Positions 1 to 6,570 are shown, counted from the first letter of the stretch. The stretch is DNA of 9,260 nt from DATKIY01 sp035543875 (GCA_035543875.1 DATKIY010000232.1:1-9260), one strand, 5' to 3'. Numbers and translations: made by a program. Notes: generated by a model from the sequence alone, not told the origin.

Positions 1-91
1 CCGGACTAGCCACGCGCAGAGGTGCCAACCACGAACGAAAAAAGGCCATTGCAGATGGCGCCGGATAGCGCGGATCGCGACCGCCGAAACC

Positions 92-946
92 TCAACCAGC
101 TTCAGGTTCCGTCGGCCTGGTCACGGCCACCCGGCCCCGGACAAAAATCAAAAGGACATAGCCGATCACGATGAGCAGAAAGGTGACGAGTCCCGCCGCA
201 GCAAGCAGGCCCGTCGACGACGAACCAGTTGCGACCTTGTCGACGCCACCGGTGGCGAGAAACGTTGTCGGATCCGTCAGCCCGTGCAGGAGCATCGCGT
301 AAATCAGGAACCCGGTAACCCGCATGGTGAGGTACATGAGGACACCGAAAGCGAAGGTGTAGCCGACCGTCGGAGCGACCGTGCCGATTGATTGGCCGCC
401 GAGCAGGTTGAGTGAGTGGGAGAGCGCGAAAACTAGCGAGGACAGCGCCGCAACGACCCACTCGCCGTGACCACCTTCGCGCAGCATCTTGACCGAGATT
501 CCGCGGTACAGAAGCTCTTCGACGAATCCGATCAGGAGGCCGCTGACAAGTACAAGCGCGACTACGTCAAAGGCATGCTCTCCCCAGTCGATGCCGAGAA
601 CACGCAGAACGATCGGTGTAAGAACAGTGATCGGGGCGATCCACATCCACCTGGACCGGTAGATCGGCTGACGGCCAAACAACTCAGGCGCCCAGCCCAT
701 ATAGCGAGAGAAAGCGGCCAAGGCGATTGCGCCGACAATCAGACTTACCGTGAGTTGGAAGAACACACTTCCCACGCTGCTTAGTAGGTCGTCGTCGCCA
801 AAGTCACCTGAAATCTGGGACCCAATCCAGCCAGCGCCGAGGTAGACCGCAAGATAGACGACAACCACCACCAGCAAGCGCCACAAGCCACCCCGGTTAA
901 CGAACCCACGGATCCCGTGCTCGGCGTGTACCGCAGGCAACGTCAC
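92..946 (-). CDS. CPBP (Abi) family intramembrane glutamic protease
   Basis: Predicted polytopic membrane protease of the CPBP/CAAX-processing family. With the start at 946 the product has 284 residues. Several hydrophobic segments are visible (about 22-42, 58-80, 100-118, 128-142, 165-180, 195-225, 247-270). The family motifs are present: EELLYR at 143-148 (catalytic glutamates and arginine), FALSH at 173-177 and a second histidine in LLHGLTD at 221. These fit the EExxxR/FxxxH core of type II CAAX prenyl protease-like enzymes. Bacterial members often process membrane-associated peptides or have unknown substrates; no substrate is visible here. A GTG at 961 would add five residues. I prefer the GTG at 946 because GGGAG lies 8 bases upstream of it, whereas 961 has no clear ribosome-binding site. 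It is the last gene of a minus-strand run, but a roughly 150-base leader with two stem-loops suggests separate control. Family call is firm; role unknown. Confidence 0.88.
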   Translation of the reverse strand: MTLPAVHAEHGIRGFVNRGGLWRLLVVVVVYLAVYLGAGWIGSQISGDFGDDDLLSSVGSVFFQLTVSLIVGAIALAAFSRYMGWAPELFGRQPIYRSRWMWIAPITVLTPIVLRVLGIDWGEHAFDVVALVLVSGLLIGFVEELLYRGISVKMLREGGHGEWVVAALSSLVFALSHSLNLLGGQSIGTVAPTVGYTFAFGVLMYLTMRVTGFLIYAMLLHGLTDPTTFLATGGVDKVATGSSSTGLLAAAGLVTFLLIVIGYVLLIFVRGRVAVTRPTEPEAG

Positions 947-954
947 GACATTGG

Positions 955-959
955 CTCCC
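955..959 (-). promoter_or_regulatory. Shine-Dalgarno site deciding the CPBP protease start
   Basis: On the minus strand this reads GGGAG, 8 bases upstream of a GTG at 946. The site overlaps the alternative GTG start at 959-961, so it supports the shorter protein of 284 residues over the 289-residue version. Confidence 0.5.
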
Positions 960-963
960 ACCT

Positions 964-987
964 GCTAAAGACTGGGCGTCTGTTAGC
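964..987 (-). promoter_or_regulatory. Stem-loop in the leader of the CPBP protease gene
   Basis: Inverted repeat with arms GCTAAAGAC and GTCTgTTAGC around a 5-base loop. That is nine base pairs with one bulged base. On the minus strand it sits directly before the possible ribosome-binding site of the protease gene. No T-run follows on either strand, so a leader or regulatory hairpin is at least as likely as an intrinsic terminator. The pairing is seen directly; its function is inferred. Confidence 0.4.
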
Positions 988-1002
988 GGTGGAAACTAGC
1001 AC

Positions 1003-1023
1003 GCGGGGACTCGCTCGTCCCGC
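1003..1023. terminator. Second GC-rich stem-loop between DUF4375 gene and protease gene
   Basis: Inverted repeat GCGGGGAC / GTCCCGC with a 6-base loop and one bulged G. It lies between the stop of the DUF4375-like gene (1108) and the protease start, 15 bases from the hairpin at 964-987. A GC-rich stem without a T-tract would be compatible with a weak or Rho-assisted terminator, as is common in GC-rich bacteria, but it could also be a leader structure. The rest of 962-1107 holds nothing else I can support. Confidence 0.3.
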
Positions 1024-1107
1024 ACGCACCGAGGCTGCTAGAAGGCATGGACGACATCGCGATAGCGCCCGCGCTTGAGCTTGTCGTGTGCGTGGCCTTA
1101 CACCGCT

Positions 1108-1509
1108 CTAGTCTGAAATAAGCGTGGCAAGCGACTCCATCAAGGCCTCGAGGTCTTGGTCCGCCTCGAGCGCGTAGAACGCCTCGTCGAGGTCTTCGAA
1201 CTCCACACCGGACGCATCAAGCAATTCCTGTCGCGTACCGGCGTCCGTGGGGAAACGCGACGGGCCAACGCGCGACATCCCCTCGGCAATCAGAGCAGCC
1301 AACGCCTCGCATCCGACTCGCATAGCGGCTTCCACGGCGCTCCCGGCTTCGTCGCCGTAGGAATTCCGAAAGTACGAGTCGAAGCCACCGCTACTGACTT
1401 CCTGACGGACGCCAGCGAAGGCCACCAGCAACCGTTGATGCTCGGTCAAAACCGACGGGTCGGAATCAGACAGACCTTCAAATATCGACCAGGCGCTTGG
1501 CTTATTCAC
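1108..1509 (-). CDS. DMP19/DUF4375-like acidic protein
   Basis: A 133-residue soluble protein starting with GTG, preceded by a purine-rich AGGCGGGG stretch. The core GGFDSYFRNSYGDEA at residues 41-55 matches the signature I know from the DMP19-like (DUF4375) family, whose members carry a G-G-F-x-x-Y-F-x-N-S-x-G-D-E-A type motif. The namesake, Neisseria DMP19, is a DNA-mimic protein that sequesters a transcription factor. Here I count 25 Asp/Glu against 8 Lys/Arg. The last 33 residues contain 11 acidic and no basic residues, so a DNA-mimic or protein-binding role is conceivable but unproven. It is 69 bases downstream of the DUF1059-like gene in the same orientation. Family assignment is fairly sure; function unknown. 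Confidence 0.8.
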   Translation of the reverse strand: MNKPSAWSIFEGLSDSDPSVLTEHQRLLVAFAGVRQEVSSGGFDSYFRNSYGDEAGSAVEAAMRVGCEALAALIAEGMSRVGPSRFPTDAGTRQELLDASGVEFEDLDEAFYALEADQDLEALMESLATLISD

Positions 1510-1578
1510 CCCCGCCTACTGCCCGCTGCAACCAGGGAGGAGCCGTAGTGGCGCGGTTTGCGGGCATCAAACTGCATT

Positions 1579-1815
1579 TCAGTCTTCCGGAAGGGCCGCA
1601 AAATCACGCTTCATCTTCTTGTACCACCCCATGCCAGATATGGGATTCCGCCACCGGCCCTTCATGCTCTTCAAAGCGTCTTTGTGCGTCTCATCTCCGC
1701 CTGCGACCACTTCCTTCAAGTGGCTGTCTTGCGCCTTGATGACTTCATCAGCCGTATTTCCATGGTGTGCGAAATCGCAAGGTCCACCCATTTGTTTGCA
1801 TGTCATCGTCTTCAA
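1579..1815 (-). CDS. DUF1059-like small putative metal-binding protein
   Basis: A 78-residue cytoplasmic protein. The N-terminal MKTMTCKQMGGPCDFAHHG and a following helical part (DEVIKAQDSHLKE) resemble the DUF1059 'small metal-binding protein' group. Candidate ligands are Cys6, Cys13, His17, His18, His32 and His44. The tail ends in WYKKMKRDFAALPED. I chose the TTG at 1813-1815 because relatives, as I recall, begin with MKTM; an ATG three codons later is the alternative. The gene lies 53 bases after the DUF2199-like gene and 69 before the DUF4375-like gene, all on the minus strand. No biochemical role is established for the family, and metal binding is inferred only from the Cys/His pattern. 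Confidence 0.72.
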   Translation of the reverse strand: MKTMTCKQMGGPCDFAHHGNTADEVIKAQDSHLKEVVAGGDETHKDALKSMKGRWRNPISGMGWYKKMKRDFAALPED

Positions 1816-1868
1816 AATCTCACATCGCTTTCATCGAAGTAGCGCAGATTCCACAGCGGGACACTCCG

Positions 1869-2375
1869 CTATGGGATGGCATCGAGAATGTCCCTGTGTG
1901 GCCACTCATCGGTAAGAACTCGGGTCAAAGTCGGGTCGCTGCTTCCAACAATGTAGGGCGTCTCGTCGGGGTTCTGCACTGCCGCCACAGCGGGCACAGC
2001 TAAGAGCCCCCACTTCGGCAGCGCGTTGGCCAGGCGACCTTCGAGCGCGAGGTCTGAGTATTCGGGCTCCCACCAGACGCCGAAAGCTCGGTGGAGTTCA
2101 TCTGGATGGACGCCCAGCCAAGCGCCGAATGTGACTGTGTACCCGTCGGTCAAATGAACAGGCAGCAGGACGCGCACGAACGCGCCGAGTTCAGGCACCA
2201 TCATCATTACCGACGAGCTCGGATCACGATGACTTAGCCAAATGCCATCAGTTCGCTCCTGGTCGGGAAGAGCCAGTACCGGATCAGGCACCACGAAGCG
2301 GACGTGCCTGTTATGCAAATCCAACTGCAGCCCGCACGTTGCGCAAGTTGACAAACGGTCGTCATTGGAAGTCAC
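1869..2375 (-). CDS. DUF2199-like protein with N-terminal CxxC motif
   Basis: A 168-residue soluble protein starting with GTG. The N-terminus has CATCG at residues 11-15 followed by a histidine-rich stretch and RFVVPDPVLALP at about 26-37. The middle has LGAFVRVLLPVHLTDG and a 'tFGAWLGV' segment, then a C-terminal WGLLAVPAV part. This order (CxxCG, 'PDPVLALP', acidic linker, 'LPVHLTD', 'W/GxWV') is that of DUF2199. The pair of cysteines could bind a metal, but only one CxxC is present. It starts 20 bases after the stop of the small membrane protein gene, so it is probably in the same transcript. No clear ribosome-binding site precedes the GTG. Function of the family is unknown. Confidence 0.78.
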   Translation of the reverse strand: MTSNDDRLSTCATCGLQLDLHNRHVRFVVPDPVLALPDQERTDGIWLSHRDPSSSVMMMVPELGAFVRVLLPVHLTDGYTVTFGAWLGVHPDELHRAFGVWWEPEYSDLALEGRLANALPKWGLLAVPAVAAVQNPDETPYIVGSSDPTLTRVLTDEWPHRDILDAIP

Positions 2376-2395
2376 GTCAGTAGATCTTGCCTCAT

Positions 2396-2599
2396 CTAGT
2401 TCCGACGAATGGCCGCGATGCCTATGGACGTATTAGTTGTTCGGGCGTGCTTGAGGCGGTGGTAGACGGCACTCGAAAGCAGGAGCACCCCGAGAACCAA
2501 CGTCCCGATCCAGTAGATCAGCAGGGCCAAGAGGTCGATAAATGGCCGCTTCACAAGACTTTCAGTTTCCGCGGGACTTCCTCGCTCGGTTCGGGTCAC
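2396..2599 (-). CDS. small single-pass membrane protein, unrecognised
   Basis: A 67-residue protein with a polar N-terminus (1-20), one strongly hydrophobic segment at about 22-46 (DLLALLIYWIGTLVLGVLLL) and a basic tail (HRLKHARTT... ending IRRN). By the positive-inside rule the C-terminus would be cytoplasmic. The start is GTG with GGAA 5-6 bases upstream. It lies 14 bases after the stop of the larger membrane protein and 20 bases before the DUF2199-like gene, which favours a real gene in the same transcript. I recognise no family. It could be an accessory of the upstream sensor-like protein, which is inference from position only. It could also be a chance reading frame, though the clean transmembrane segment argues against that. 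Confidence 0.5.
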   Translation of the reverse strand: MTRTERGSPAETESLVKRPFIDLLALLIYWIGTLVLGVLLLSSAVYHRLKHARTTNTSIGIAAIRRN

Positions 2600-2613
2600 A
2601 TCGCGTTCCGACG

Positions 2614-3741
2614 CTAGGTCGGTCGGATCCAGATTCTGATGAGACTGGGTTCGAGAGTTCCGGTCACCGTTGCGACGAGTTCACCGCTGACTTGGTCTGG
2701 GTCAACCTGGTTTCGCAGCCTCGTGCCGAACGTGTCGACAGTATGGATCGCGTCATAGCGCGATCGGTTGAACCGTCTGTCAACAATGGTCTGCACCGAT
2801 CGCAGCACCGGACGTGCGAGCGCGGCAGCAGCGAGCGTCGCAGCGGCCACGACTAATGTTGAGTCGTTGTGGAAGAAGTGACTTGCCGTCCCCACAATCG
2901 TGACGTAGGTAGCCAAGAGAAGGCCGGTCACGATGGCGTACGACGTAGTCCGGCTGATAATCCTGTCGATGTCGTAGAGGTGATACTTCAGGATCGCGAC
3001 GCCGCAGGACAGGGGGACGAGGCTGAAGACGAGACCGAACACGAAATCGTTGTCGTTAAGTCCAGGTATGAAGAGCGTGACTATCAGGACCGCGCCCGAG
3101 AAAGCGAACCAACGCATCTGGACCCGCTCAACTCCACTGGAGCGCCGAAAACGCAGGATCGTGGAAACCAGCGCCAATAAACCGCAGATGCTCAGCGCGG
3201 CGAGTGCAGCGACCCATACCTTGCTCGCGACCGAATCCCACCTGTCGAGCTGAAGCGGGTTCGCATAGTCATGTCCACTGATGGTGACCTCGGGGGCGAA
3301 GGCACCAATCACAACGCCAACGACCATCGCCCAAACAGCCACCCACAACACCGGCCGCCAACGCGTACTAAGCAGACCGTTCGGGAACAGCAGTAGCGGC
3401 AGGATGACGCCCAGCGTCAGGACCACCAGCCACAAGAAGTTGGCCGCGATCGCAGCCGCCATCGAGAACCACACGGTGGGACGACCCTCGCCGATAGCGA
3501 CCTCCATCGCGGCGTTACTCGCCCCGATAAGTCCGCAGGCGGCCCCAACGCCAAGAAACAGCCAGCCGATCGCGTTTTGCGGTTTTCGTCGTGTGACCAC
3601 CAAACCAACAAGAGCAAAGACCACCGCGGGCAACAGCGAGAGAGTTCGATGCCAACTCACGATCGCGGCCCATGAAAGGCCGACGAGGAAGACGGCGAAC
3701 AGCGCGACTCGACCAACATCGATCCAGTCGCGCGCCTTCAT
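2614..3741 (-). CDS. multi-pass membrane protein resembling the sensor half of an actinobacterial histidine kinase, kinase absent
   Basis: Product of 375 residues with eight to ten predicted membrane segments (about 12-30, 35-52, 58-78, 97-120, 130-150, 174-195, 212-228, 233-252, 266-288, 295-310). Landmarks are RRKPQNAIGWLF (51-62), LLLFPNGLLSTRWRPVLW (116-133), YHLYDIDRIISRTTSYAI (253-270) and VDRRFNRSRYDA (320-331). The protein ends in a short cytoplasmic tail, '...ELVATVTGTLEPSLIRIWIRP', with no GAF, DHp or ATPase domain. These motifs are the ones I know from N-termini of actinobacterial sensor kinases and from free-standing relatives. A TTG at 3846 would add 35 residues, but that extension is polar with three Cys/His residues and unlike the family. 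I prefer the ATG at 3741, with GAGGG 9 bases upstream; an ATG at 3759 is also possible. It is first in a minus-strand run and diverges from the exported-protein gene. Signal and partner unknown. Confidence 0.75.
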   Translation of the reverse strand: MKARDWIDVGRVALFAVFLVGLSWAAIVSWHRTLSLLPAVVFALVGLVVTRRKPQNAIGWLFLGVGAACGLIGASNAAMEVAIGEGRPTVWFSMAAAIAANFLWLVVLTLGVILPLLLFPNGLLSTRWRPVLWVAVWAMVVGVVIGAFAPEVTISGHDYANPLQLDRWDSVASKVWVAALAALSICGLLALVSTILRFRRSSGVERVQMRWFAFSGAVLIVTLFIPGLNDNDFVFGLVFSLVPLSCGVAILKYHLYDIDRIISRTTSYAIVTGLLLATYVTIVGTASHFFHNDSTLVVAAATLAAAALARPVLRSVQTIVDRRFNRSRYDAIHTVDTFGTRLRNQVDPDQVSGELVATVTGTLEPSLIRIWIRPT

Positions 3742-3857
3742 TAGGGACTGCCCTCGCATCGGACCTGAATGGCGGGCTGGCCCATCAGCCTCCACGTAGC
3801 AATCATGGCAGGTGGGCCGTTCCGAAACCGTTACGACAGCGTACAACTCAGCCCGAC

Positions 3858-3870
3858 GTCAGCTGCTGAC
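3858..3870. promoter_or_regulatory. perfect 13-base dyad in divergent intergenic region (candidate operator)
   Basis: GTCAGC-T-GCTGAC, a perfect inverted repeat of two 6-base arms around one central base. It lies between the divergent membrane-protein gene (start 3741) and the exported-protein gene (start 3927). Odd-centred dyads of this size are typical of sites for dimeric regulators. I could not pick convincing -35/-10 elements in 3742-3926, so promoter positions stay open. Confidence 0.35.
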
Positions 3871-3926
3871 CAGGAATGCTCAAGCGTTCGGACGCCGGTG
3901 CCGAGTTACAGGCCGTGCCGATCACG

Positions 3927-5150
3927 ATGAATAGGCGAAGCCTCGTCCTCCTTGCCATGTCGGTACTCGTACTTAGCTGGACGCCGACAACAGTCATGCT
4001 CTCGGAGGCAACCGCGGAGGCGGCGGTGACCTGCGACAACCCCCCGACTCCGGTCCTTAAGAACTTCACGATCCGCGAGACCTCAGTCGACGTCCGCAGG
4101 CATTCCAGTTTTGTTCACGTCAAGGCCCGGCTAAGCGAGATGGACTGGGGAATTGTCCAAGTGCGCGCCCAAGCTGACTCGCCTTCGCTCGTTGGGACGA
4201 CAATCAACGAACACAAGTATCTGGGGCGTTCGGCAGGCACCGCGCATGATGGGACCTGGAAAGGGAAGATCCGAATCCCCAAGTACACGCATGATGGCAA
4301 GTGGCGCGTACATCTTGATGTCACTGACTCCGCGGGCTACGGGCTACCCATAACCTCACCTCAACTCGCTCATGCCGGCTATTCGGCCAGATTCAAGGTA
4401 TTAGCGCATCCAGACCTCGTCGCACCAAAGATCCACAGTTTTTCGTTCACGCCCAGATCGGTTGACACTCGCGACGGACCGACGTCCGTCAAGGCGACGG
4501 CGGTGATTACTGATGAGGGCGGGTCCAACGTGAGTTCGGTCGGCGCGTTCTTCAATGGCGCCATGGACCAAACGGGCCAATTTGGCTCGATTGCAACCCT
4601 GTATCGCATACCCGGGACGGACAAGTTCGTGGGCGCGGCGCGAATTCCTCGACGCGCCGATCGGGAGGTCACCGTGAAGTGGCTGGCCCATCTGTCGGTC
4701 TCAGACGGTAGCGAGAACGGCAAATTCCTTTGGCCAGACGATCTCCGCAAACGCGGCTGGCCTAGCAGTCTCGCTGTCCTCAACAGGTCTGATCCAGGAC
4801 TTCCGAAACTGATGTCCTTCAATTTCTCACCCAACACAGTGGCAAACGCTGTCGAGACCTCAGTCCCGTTCAGCGCGGACATCAAAGACGCTGGTTCCGG
4901 CGTTGCTTACGGCGCTGCGCTCATCGAAGGCACGAACACTGGGACGGTCGTCGGCGATCTCCGGTTGGTTAGCGGTTCACCTCACGACGGCACATTTGAG
5001 GGTTCGCTGGAGATGAGAGCCTGCTCGCCAGTGGGCACCTATACGATCCGCCAGATCGAGGTGACCGACCGCACCGGGAACTACCGGACCTACGACACCG
5101 CAGCCCTGCAATCTCGCGGATTTCCGGTGACTTTAACCGTAACCCCGTGA
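3927..5150 (+). CDS. exported protein with three homologous Ig-like-sized domains, unrecognised
   Basis: A 407-residue protein. The start at 3927 gives a clear signal peptide: MNRR, hydrophobic core SLVLLAMSVLVLSW (5-18), then an Ala-rich cleavage region TAEAA around 29-33. An in-frame ATG at 3876 would add 17 polar residues before this signal and has its purine-rich stretch directly abutting the codon, so I consider it less likely. The mature part has three related blocks, about 41-161, 165-287 and 292-406. Each opens with 'P.l..F.f.p.sVd', continues with a V-x-A-x-(I/L)-x-D strand pattern and an 'HDGt(W/F)' or equivalent turn, and closes with 'VtDx.GN.......L...G(F/Y/W)p..l.V'. This suggests three beta-sandwich domains, as in cell-surface adhesion or carbohydrate-binding modules. 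No enzymatic motif or sorting signal (LPXTG, C-terminal membrane segment) is visible, so it is probably secreted or loosely wall-attached. Cys36 and Cys366 could pair. Function unknown. Confidence 0.8.
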   Translation: MNRRSLVLLAMSVLVLSWTPTTVMLSEATAEAAVTCDNPPTPVLKNFTIRETSVDVRRHSSFVHVKARLSEMDWGIVQVRAQADSPSLVGTTINEHKYLGRSAGTAHDGTWKGKIRIPKYTHDGKWRVHLDVTDSAGYGLPITSPQLAHAGYSARFKVLAHPDLVAPKIHSFSFTPRSVDTRDGPTSVKATAVITDEGGSNVSSVGAFFNGAMDQTGQFGSIATLYRIPGTDKFVGAARIPRRADREVTVKWLAHLSVSDGSENGKFLWPDDLRKRGWPSSLAVLNRSDPGLPKLMSFNFSPNTVANAVETSVPFSADIKDAGSGVAYGAALIEGTNTGTVVGDLRLVSGSPHDGTFEGSLEMRACSPVGTYTIRQIEVTDRTGNYRTYDTAALQSRGFPVTLTVTP

Positions 5151-5164
5151 ACTCTCCTGGTTAC
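5139..5164. terminator. possible bidirectional stem-loop at convergent gene ends
   Basis: GTAACC (5139-5144) and GGTTAC (5159-5164) form a 6-bp stem around a 14-base loop that spans both stop codons of the convergent genes. The stem is short and there is no T-run, so this is only a weak candidate. Confidence 0.2.
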
Positions 5165-5667
5165 CTGGCGCGATTAAGCCGCCTTTCAAGCGCGAACCCA
5201 CAAGCAGCTAGGGCGAATGCGGCGACCACAGGCATACCGTAAATCTTCAGGTAGTACGACCAAGGTTGCGTGCAACACGAATACCCATTGAAGCTCGCTC
5301 CGAACAAGCTGGGGAACTTCATGGAAAGGGTATGAGCCACCCCATCACCAGCAAGCACGCTGCCAATGGCAGCCACCGATCTCGACATCGCCAGCACAAT
5401 CAAACCGAAAGCGAAACCTGGACTTGTCAACCACCATCCGAGCAGGCTGATAGCTAGCCCAAGGACAAGCAAAAGCAGCGAGACGCTAGGGGTGTTGGGG
5501 CCCCGTTCCACGCCGGTGGTTTGGGTTTGCCCCCACCATTCCAGAAAGACCAGGGCAAACCACGCTGCGCCAGTCACGCCCAGAGCAAATCCAACGATCT
5601 GCAAGACCGCGGGTCGGTCGCGACCGGTCACTTGTGCTGCGTCGACACTGTCGGTTTGAGCACTCAT
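5161..5667 (-). CDS. small four-pass membrane protein, unrecognised
   Basis: A 168-residue protein with a 20-residue polar N-terminus, four hydrophobic segments (about 22-43, 62-80, 83-104, 143-162) and a basic C-terminus (ERRLNRAR). Between segments 1 and 2 is a Gly/Pro/Thr loop. Between segments 3 and 4 is an outer loop with two adjacent cysteines (131-132) and several aromatics. The ATG at 5667 is chosen because GGAGG lies 5 bases upstream; a frame opening 14 codons earlier lacks such support. It is the last gene of a three-gene minus-strand cluster, 48 bases after the alpha/beta hydrolase, and converges on the exported-protein gene 10 bases away. No family recognised. A transport or membrane-anchoring role for the hydrolase cluster is possible but unsupported. 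Confidence 0.7.
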   Translation of the reverse strand: MSAQTDSVDAAQVTGRDRPAVLQIVGFALGVTGAAWFALVFLEWWGQTQTTGVERGPNTPSVSLLLLVLGLAISLLGWWLTSPGFAFGLIVLAMSRSVAAIGSVLAGDGVAHTLSMKFPSLFGASFNGYSCCTQPWSYYLKIYGMPVVAAFALAACGFALERRLNRAR

Positions 5668-5672
5668 CGAAT

Positions 5673-5677
5673 CCTCC
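5673..5677 (-). promoter_or_regulatory. strong ribosome-binding site GGAGG deciding a start
   Basis: Reads GGAGG on the minus strand, 5 bases before the ATG at 5667. It is the best Shine-Dalgarno sequence I found in the window and fixes the start of the four-pass membrane protein at 168 residues. Confidence 0.7.
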
Positions 5678-5715
5678 GTTGACCACACGAGCACAACCAG
5701 GCAAGTCATTTGAGG

Positions 5716-6570
5716 TTACGGCACGGTCGCGTACACGAATTCGGCTACATCTGCGGCCAGTCGTTCAGGCTGCTCCCAGAGGACGAGGTGGCCGACACCT
5801 TCGTATACGAGCAGCCGCGAACCCGAGATTTCGGCCGCTAGAGCCTGTTCGTCCTGTTCCGCCAACAGATCGTCCCGGTCGCCCCAAATGATGAGCGTTG
5901 GAACTGAAATGCTGCCCGTCTCGATAGGCGCCGGTGAAGTAGTCAGCCCAGCCAGACTGCTGCGCCACACCTCGGCAGGCATCCGGACTGCATCACTTAC
6001 CCGGTCGTCCAGATACCACTGGGGCACTTCGTGATGGAGCGGAAAGTTTCTAACGAAGGTCCTGGCCCAGACCGGGTCGACCGGATCGGTGAGCAGAGCG
6101 AGCTCGTCCGCGAACGTCGGCCGGCCACGGAGGCTCCGAGGCGAACCAATGAGGACGAGCCCGACCACCCGGGCGGGGTTACGAACTGCGACCTGCTGGG
6201 CTACGTATCCGCCGCTTGACGAGCCAGCGAGGACTGCGGACGAAAGACCGATCGCATCCATAAACGCCACAACGTCTGAAGCCAACGACTCAAGGTCGTA
6301 TCCATCGACGGTCTTGTCCGCGTCGCCGTGGCCGCGCTGGTCCATCGCCACCAAATGAAACGAATTAGGCAGCAAAGACTTCAGCCGGTCGAACGAGTGC
6401 AGTGACTCAGCCCACGCATGCAGGAGGATGACCGTCTGGCCGGAGCGATCGCCCCACTCCTCGAACGAAACAGACACGCCAGTAGTGAGGTCTACCCTGC
6501 GGACGCCACGCTCCACATCGTCATCGTAGGAGGGACCGCCATTACTCGGGTACCCATACCGAGTAGTCAT
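5716..6570 (-). CDS. alpha/beta-fold hydrolase
   Basis: A 284-residue soluble hydrolase. The fold signature is visible in order: strand and oxyanion region TVILLHAW (46-53), MDQRGHGDADK (76-86), nucleophile elbow AGSSSGG (115-121) with Ser118, acid in LIIWGDRDD (226-234; Asp233 most likely) and catalytic histidine in GVGHLVLWEQPE (258-269, His261). This is a complete Ser-Asp-His triad of the esterase/lactonase/C-C hydrolase superfamily. The oxyanion HG is changed to HA. Substrate cannot be read from the sequence. The frame is open upstream to 6681, but that part is read inside the preceding gene and is unlike hydrolases; the ATG at 6570 is preferred. It overlaps the MBL-fold gene by 29 bases, so the two are probably translationally coupled and may act on the same compound class. 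Confidence 0.88.
   Translation of the reverse strand: MTTRYGYPSNGGPSYDDDVERGVRRVDLTTGVSVSFEEWGDRSGQTVILLHAWAESLHSFDRLKSLLPNSFHLVAMDQRGHGDADKTVDGYDLESLASDVVAFMDAIGLSSAVLAGSSSGGYVAQQVAVRNPARVVGLVLIGSPRSLRGRPTFADELALLTDPVDPVWARTFVRNFPLHHEVPQWYLDDRVSDAVRMPAEVWRSSLAGLTTSPAPIETGSISVPTLIIWGDRDDLLAEQDEQALAAEISGSRLLVYEGVGHLVLWEQPERLAADVAEFVYATVP

Noticed and set aside
1..91. Left edge before the protease stop, checked for a gene, tRNA or terminator.
   Set aside because: I see no coding frame, clover-leaf pattern or convincing hairpin here.
467..784. Plus-strand frame of 105 codons inside the protease gene.
   Set aside because: Antisense to a clear CPBP protease with all motifs; the translated peptide has no fold-like pattern.
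1047..1121. Plus-strand 24-codon frame with an AGAAGG-like stretch just before its ATG.
   Set aside because: Too short and it runs into the end of the DUF4375-like gene on the other strand. No recognisable peptide feature; chance is the simpler explanation.
1855..1870. Stem AGCGG/CCGCT across the DUF2199-like stop, considered as a terminator.
   Set aside because: Only five base pairs and no T-tract; the next co-oriented gene follows within 53 bases.
3281..3799. Long plus-strand open frame of 172 codons.
   Set aside because: Fully antisense to the multi-pass membrane protein. The translation is low-complexity Thr/Arg/Ala without domains, as expected of an antisense frame in GC-rich DNA.
3742..3846. 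N-terminal extension of the sensor-like membrane protein from a TTG at 3846.
   Set aside because: The extra 35 residues are polar, unlike the family, and start at a rare codon. The ATG at 3741 with GAGGG upstream is better.
6545..6563. Inverted repeat CTCGG/CCGAG with a GGGTACCC palindrome inside.
   Set aside because: A 5-bp stem inside overlapping coding sequence with no T-run; such short repeats are expected by chance.
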